From NCBI RefSeq assembly GCF_009707955.1, contig NZ_WMDQ01000006.1:248001-312000 (forward strand): 64,000 bases of DNA, written 5' to 3'. The number at the start of each line of letters is the position of its first letter. Position 1 is the first letter of the stretch. The DNA is from Flavobacterium sp. LC2016-13 (GTDB lineage Bacteria; Bacteroidota; Bacteroidia; Flavobacteriales; Flavobacteriaceae). A model generated the notes under the pieces. The model was not told where the DNA came from and did not search any database. It was given only the letters and a program-made list of their open reading frames with translations. Made by a program: the position numbers and the translations under genes. Shown here one piece after another: positions 56,224 through 64,000 of this stretch.

Positions 56224-56327
56224 TTTGTCATCCTGACGCAGGAAGGATCACACGCGAAACTCCACACAGAGAATCGTCAATCTTTGTCGAGCTTCTGGTG
56301 TGATCCTTCGTTCCTCAGGATGACAAA
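56224..56327. repeat. 30-bp inverted repeat (TTTGTCATCCTGACGCAGG family)
   Basis: Arms 56224-56253 and 56298-56327 pair over 30 bases with several mismatches. It is related to the TGTCATTTCGACGGAGGAG repeats at 14867 and 62648 and lies directly upstream of GH106. Confidence 0.82.
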
Positions 56328-56355
56328 CTATATCTTTAATCTTTAAACGAAAATA

Positions 56356-56393
56356 CCTAACAGATTTTATCCCGAGGCTTCGGGACTGTTAGG
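56356..56393 (-). terminator. hairpin after the LacZ-type GH2 gene
   Basis: CCTAACAG and CTGTTAGG form the outer stem, and CCCGAGGCTTCGGG forms a tight G+C-rich core. It begins 14 bases after the GH2 stop on the minus strand. The tail is AT-rich but not a clean T-run, so an intrinsic terminator is plausible but not certain. Confidence 0.5.
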
Positions 56394-56406
56394 ATAAGAT
56401 CGTAAT

Positions 56407-60818
<4,412 letters not shown>

Positions 60819-60867
60819 TTTTACATTTTTTTTGCCACGAAGGCGCTAAGGCTCTAAGTTTTTTTTG

Positions 60868-60952
60868 TTTCACGCAGATTTTGCAGATTTAAGCAGATTA
60901 TTAATTGATTTTTATCTGCGTCAATCAGCTAAAATCTGCGAGATCTGCGTTA
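60868..60952. repeat. CACGCAGATTTTGCAGATT inverted repeat, imperfect
   Basis: The arm starting near 60868 pairs imperfectly with the arm ending near 60951 (AATCTGCGAGATCTGCGT). A short GCCACGAAGGCGC half element precedes it at about 60834. It fills the spacer between the two propeller genes. Confidence 0.7.
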
Positions 60953-60954
60953 AA

Positions 60955-62625
60955 TTATTTTTTTAATTCCTTCAAACGTGATTCCATTACGTCTTTATTC
61001 AGTTTTACTTTTACCATTCCTGTTGGATGAAATCTTCTTTTTAAATCGATTGCATTATAAACTATGGTGTAAACGTCATTTCCTTCTGGGATTAAACACA
61101 AAGGCGTTCTCATAATATCCCACCATTTATTGACTTTTGTTTCTATTGGAAGATATCTTGCTTCGCTCCAATTTTTACCATCTTTTGATAATGAATATCC
61201 CATCATATTGGGTAAATGATGTCCCCAACCGTCAGGGCCTCCATCAAAAATGGCGATGTATAAACCGTTTGGTAACTGACTCACAATTGGATTTTCTACA
61301 AAAAAAGGATGTATGGTTTTAATCGGATTACTGCCGTCTTTGATTCTTGACCACGGCCCTTCTAAACTTTTCGATTCGGCTAAAGCTACAAACCAGCCTT
61401 TTCCTGTTTTCTTGGGATAATCTGCCCATGAATTAAAAGGGTAAGCTCCGCTGTAAAATCCAAAATATTTATCGCCGACTTTATATGGGAAAAATGAAGC
61501 AACTCCTTGTCTTCCTTCCCAAGGTTCTGAGTCTAATCCCGGCTCCATGATAATTCCCATATCTTTGTATGGACCTCCAATTCCTTCCATTCCATCAACG
61601 GTTGATTCGCAACGCCAGATTCTTCCGAAAGAATGATTGGGTTCTATTTCTTTACTAACGGTATACGCCAAATAATAGCCGTACCATTTGTTTGCTTTTT
61701 CATTAAAAACAGGCATATACGACCAAATTGCAGCACGACGATCATTCATTGGGTTATCGTCTTCGGTTACGGCGTATGTTCCGCTTGCTTGGTAAATGGT
61801 GGATTCTCTTTTCCAGTGGATGGCATCTTTACTTGTCCAGTGTCCGATTCTGGTTTTTACACGATCGTAATAATAATCTACTCCTTTTTCTCCAGCTCTT
61901 TCGGTTGGAAACATATGATAGGTATCACCAACTTTTACGACACGTCCGCCCTCAAAACCGCCTTGAATTCCTTCTGTACCAGACATTTCTTCATCAATAA
62001 CGGGTTTGTTTTCTCCTCCGATAATTTCGAAAAGTGGTTTTTCATCTGAAAATCCTTCAACGATAAAAGTTGGGTTCCAAAGTTTTCCGTCTGGGAAATT
62101 GGCATTTCTGAACTCTATTTTTTCAGAAGCTTTTATAACTCCTAAAATAGCGAATGATCTGTTTACTGGATTAATTTTGTGCGTTCCTTTGGGATAAGAA
62201 ACAGCATACACATTTATAGGAGATAAACCTGTTACTGTTAAACCATTTTGAAGTACCATTTTAACAGAGTTTAAAGGAGTAAATTCAGCTGTATCTATCT
62301 CCTCAAAAACACCAATCAAAAGCTGAACGGGTTCTTTGAATTTTAACTGTAATGGAGAGTTGGTTTCTTTTTTATATTGATCTAAAGGAACTTCAATCCC
62401 AGTTAAACCTTGTAATTCTGAAGCTAAACGAACAATATTATGTTTACTTCCTGAAAAAGCGTGTGCATATTGTGTAGTTTTGAATGTTTTATGATTGGAT
62501 TTTACAATTTCAAATGATGCTGGTTTCCATGGAGTTGTTTGTGCTGAGGCTTGGATGCAGACAGTTAACAGCATTAGGAATGCGGTTCTTAATTTGAAGT
62601 TGTGTTTTTTGTTTTTTGAAAACAT
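60955..62625 (-). CDS. secreted beta-propeller protein, candidate GH143-like
   Basis: Protein of 556 residues; signal peptide about 1-28, ending ASAQ. Residues about 30-190 are a beta-rich N-terminal domain (PVQLLIGVFEEIDTAEF, LTVTGLSPINVYAVSYPKG). Residues about 200-550 look like a five-bladed propeller: FEGGRVVKVGDTYHMFPTE, RIGHWTSKDAIHWKRES, FFVENPIVSQLPNGLYIAIFDGG. The WTSKDAIHW and SLSKDGKNW motifs resemble Asp boxes. Similar propellers are glycosidases; GH143, which removes a 2-keto-3-deoxy sugar from RG-II, is a candidate. I cannot confirm this by sight and the family may be new. Confidence 0.72.
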   Translation of the reverse strand: MFSKNKKHNFKLRTAFLMLLTVCIQASAQTTPWKPASFEIVKSNHKTFKTTQYAHAFSGSKHNIVRLASELQGLTGIEVPLDQYKKETNSPLQLKFKEPVQLLIGVFEEIDTAEFTPLNSVKMVLQNGLTVTGLSPINVYAVSYPKGTHKINPVNRSFAILGVIKASEKIEFRNANFPDGKLWNPTFIVEGFSDEKPLFEIIGGENKPVIDEEMSGTEGIQGGFEGGRVVKVGDTYHMFPTERAGEKGVDYYYDRVKTRIGHWTSKDAIHWKRESTIYQASGTYAVTEDDNPMNDRRAAIWSYMPVFNEKANKWYGYYLAYTVSKEIEPNHSFGRIWRCESTVDGMEGIGGPYKDMGIIMEPGLDSEPWEGRQGVASFFPYKVGDKYFGFYSGAYPFNSWADYPKKTGKGWFVALAESKSLEGPWSRIKDGSNPIKTIHPFFVENPIVSQLPNGLYIAIFDGGPDGWGHHLPNMMGYSLSKDGKNWSEARYLPIETKVNKWWDIMRTPLCLIPEGNDVYTIVYNAIDLKRRFHPTGMVKVKLNKDVMESRLKELKK

Positions 62626-62647
62626 TGATTTTATTTTTTCTGTTTTT

Positions 62648-62810
62648 TGTCATTTCGACGGAGGAGGAATCACACTAGGAATTCCGCAACTATAATCAAC
62701 AATCTTTGTGGAGCTTCTTGCGAGGATTTCTCGCCCCTCGAAATGACAAAACTGGTGTGACAATCTTTGTGGTTACGAGTGTGATTCCTCCTTTCAGTCG
62801 GAATGACAAA
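62648..62810. repeat. TGTCATTTCGACGGAGGAG inverted repeat with three arms
   Basis: The first arm (62648-62676) can pair with either of two arms on the other side (about 62724-62750, CCCCTCGAAATGACA; and about 62778-62810, GTGTGATTCCTCC then TCGGAATGACA). Two mutually exclusive hairpins are therefore possible. It is the same family as the perfect repeat at 14867-14966. The 62811-62860 part holds only an ATAACTTATAACT tract. Confidence 0.75.
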
Positions 62811-62860
62811 CTGGGTGTTATAAACTATCAGCTAATCACTCATAACTTATAACTTATAAC

Positions 62861-64000
62861 TCACAAAGCCTTATAACTCACTTTATATTCCACATTCGGT
62901 TTCACAATCAACTGATATTTATTTTTCGCTAATTCTGTAATTGTTCCAGAGTTTGTTTTTGGTTTTCCTGAACTTTCAAAAATCAATTTTCCTTCTCCTT
63001 CAGCGGCTTTTACTTTGATTTCTTTGGTGCTGCAATAAATTTCAACTTCACCGTTTGGCGTTGGCACTTTTCCTTGCATCCATTGTAAACCTCCAAGATT
63101 TGGTTTGATTTCATATTCTGAATAACCCGGAGCGGTTGGTTTTATACCCAAATAATATTTTCCTAATAGATAAATTGGACTAGAACCCCAGGCATGACAA
63201 AGACTTTTTCCATAAGGTCGTCCGTACATCGCTAAATGTTCCGTTCCTTTTTTGGCTGGATTGTATTCTTCCCAGAAAGAAGTTGCTCCTTCATTCAACA
63301 TTCCGCCCCAATAATTTTTCATTTCTTTCAGCACATAATCTTGTTCGCCCATAGCGCACAACGCTTCCAGCTCGTAAAAACGCATGTATGGTGTAGTGAT
63401 TTTAAGAATATCATCATTGAGTAACACCTTCTTTTTTATACTTTGTTTTTGTTCTTCATTAAAATAATTAAAAAAAATACCGAACATATTAGCGTATCTG
63501 GTTACAATATCCTGCATTTTACCGTCTATACGCTGGTGTTTCATAACGTTTTGTTTTTTATCCCAAAACACATCAAATAGTTTTGTTTTTAAATCATCCG
63601 CTAATTTTTGATACTGTTTTTGGTCTTCATTTTCACCTGCAATTTTAGCACTAACTGCCATGGCTTCTAAACTTCTTGCTAAAAGCATTTGCTCAAAACT
63701 AACCTCGCCCTTTTTTGGTAGTCCGTCTGCCCAGTCAATAAAAACCCAATCGCCTTCTAATGGTTCCAGGAATCCGTTTGTGTTTCTTCTTTTTAGGCAG
63801 AATTCCATAAGTGATTTCATTCGCGGATAAAAAGTTTTTATAAATTTCGTATCGCCCGTGTGTAAATAGTAATCGTAAACGCCCACAAACCAATAGAGCG
63901 AATAATCCATTATGATATTAATATGGGCCGTTACTGGTTCTTTGCCACGAAGAGCCAACAGGGTTCGTTCTACAGAAGCCGAATCAAAGAATAAATAATA
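62861..64000 (-). CDS. GH78-like alpha-L-rhamnosidase, 5' end outside window
   Basis: The last 379 residues of a large (alpha/alpha)6 glycosidase. The frame stays open to base 64000 (YYLFFDSASVERTLLALRG), so the N-terminus is missing; the TTG at 63958 is not a true start. Barrel helices DYSLYWFVGVYDYYLHTGD and LEALCAMGEQDYVLKEMKNYWGGML are followed by the C-terminal rhamnosidase sandwich signature GIKPTAPGYSEYEIKPN and GGLQWMQGKVPTPNGEVE. GATSFWEEY carries a likely catalytic base. It would be the third GH78-like enzyme of the locus, though a related family of the same fold is possible. It begins a run that probably continues beyond the window. Confidence 0.85.
   Translation of the reverse strand, partial: YYLFFDSASVERTLLALRGKEPVTAHINIIMDYSLYWFVGVYDYYLHTGDTKFIKTFYPRMKSLMEFCLKRRNTNGFLEPLEGDWVFIDWADGLPKKGEVSFEQMLLARSLEAMAVSAKIAGENEDQKQYQKLADDLKTKLFDVFWDKKQNVMKHQRIDGKMQDIVTRYANMFGIFFNYFNEEQKQSIKKKVLLNDDILKITTPYMRFYELEALCAMGEQDYVLKEMKNYWGGMLNEGATSFWEEYNPAKKGTEHLAMYGRPYGKSLCHAWGSSPIYLLGKYYLGIKPTAPGYSEYEIKPNLGGLQWMQGKVPTPNGEVEIYCSTKEIKVKAAEGEGKLIFESSGKPKTNSGTITELAKNKYQLIVKPNVEYKVSYKAL

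Overview
The window is AT-rich DNA (about one third G+C by eye) from a member of the Bacteroidota, most likely Flavobacterium or a close relative. The evidence is one SusC/SusD pair, many Sec or lipoprotein signal peptides ending in AQ or SC, promoters of the TAnnTTTG type, and starts without a clear Shine-Dalgarno. I support 30 protein genes, all on the minus strand. I saw no tRNA, rRNA, transposase, integrase or CRISPR array.

Almost the whole window is one polysaccharide utilisation locus (PUL) for pectin. Its contents point to rhamnogalacturonan II (RG-II), the most complex pectic domain. It encodes a GH140 apiosidase, a GH127 enzyme, a GH106 and up to three GH78 alpha-L-rhamnosidases, and a GH95 alpha-L-fucosidase/galactosidase. 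It also has three GH2 enzymes, GH43- and sialidase-like beta-propellers, a GH28 polygalacturonase, three PL1 pectate lyases and two esterases. GH140, GH106, GH127, GH95 and several GH2 enzymes are the families known to dismantle RG-II side chains in Bacteroides thetaiotaomicron. The substrate is an inference from gene content.

Layout in window coordinates (transcription runs right to left): 64000-46225 holds a GH78-like enzyme cut by the edge, two beta-propeller proteins, a LacZ-type GH2, GH106, a sialate-O-acetylesterase-like protein, a DUF5703 enzyme, a large PL1 and GH127 (to 43983). A 560-base spacer at 43423-43982 carries the susC promoter and a likely upstream terminator. SusC and SusD follow, then PL1, DUF3826 and PL1 (43422-33709). 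Next come DUF6298, GH140, GH28, a GH43-like protein, a propeller protein, GH78, an STN-esterase fusion, GH95, an MGH1-like enzyme and GH78 (33530-12024). A second promoter lies at 11.9-12.0 kb. It drives a sialidase-like protein, a secreted isomerase-like protein, a GH67-N-like enzyme and two GH2 enzymes (11886-502). A partial short-chain dehydrogenase marks the left edge.

Proposed working model: the PL1 and GH28 enzymes cut the galacturonan backbone, SusCD imports oligosaccharides, and periplasmic exo-enzymes and esterases strip the side chains. No sensor or regulator is in view. Two spacers, before susC and before the sialidase-like gene, share a tandem GGATAG-N4-GGATAG element, a likely operator of the locus.

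Nearly every spacer carries a long inverted repeat, sometimes nested two or three deep. The repeats fall into a few recurring families. In several genes they create misleading in-frame upstream start codons, so I placed those starts inside the open frame.
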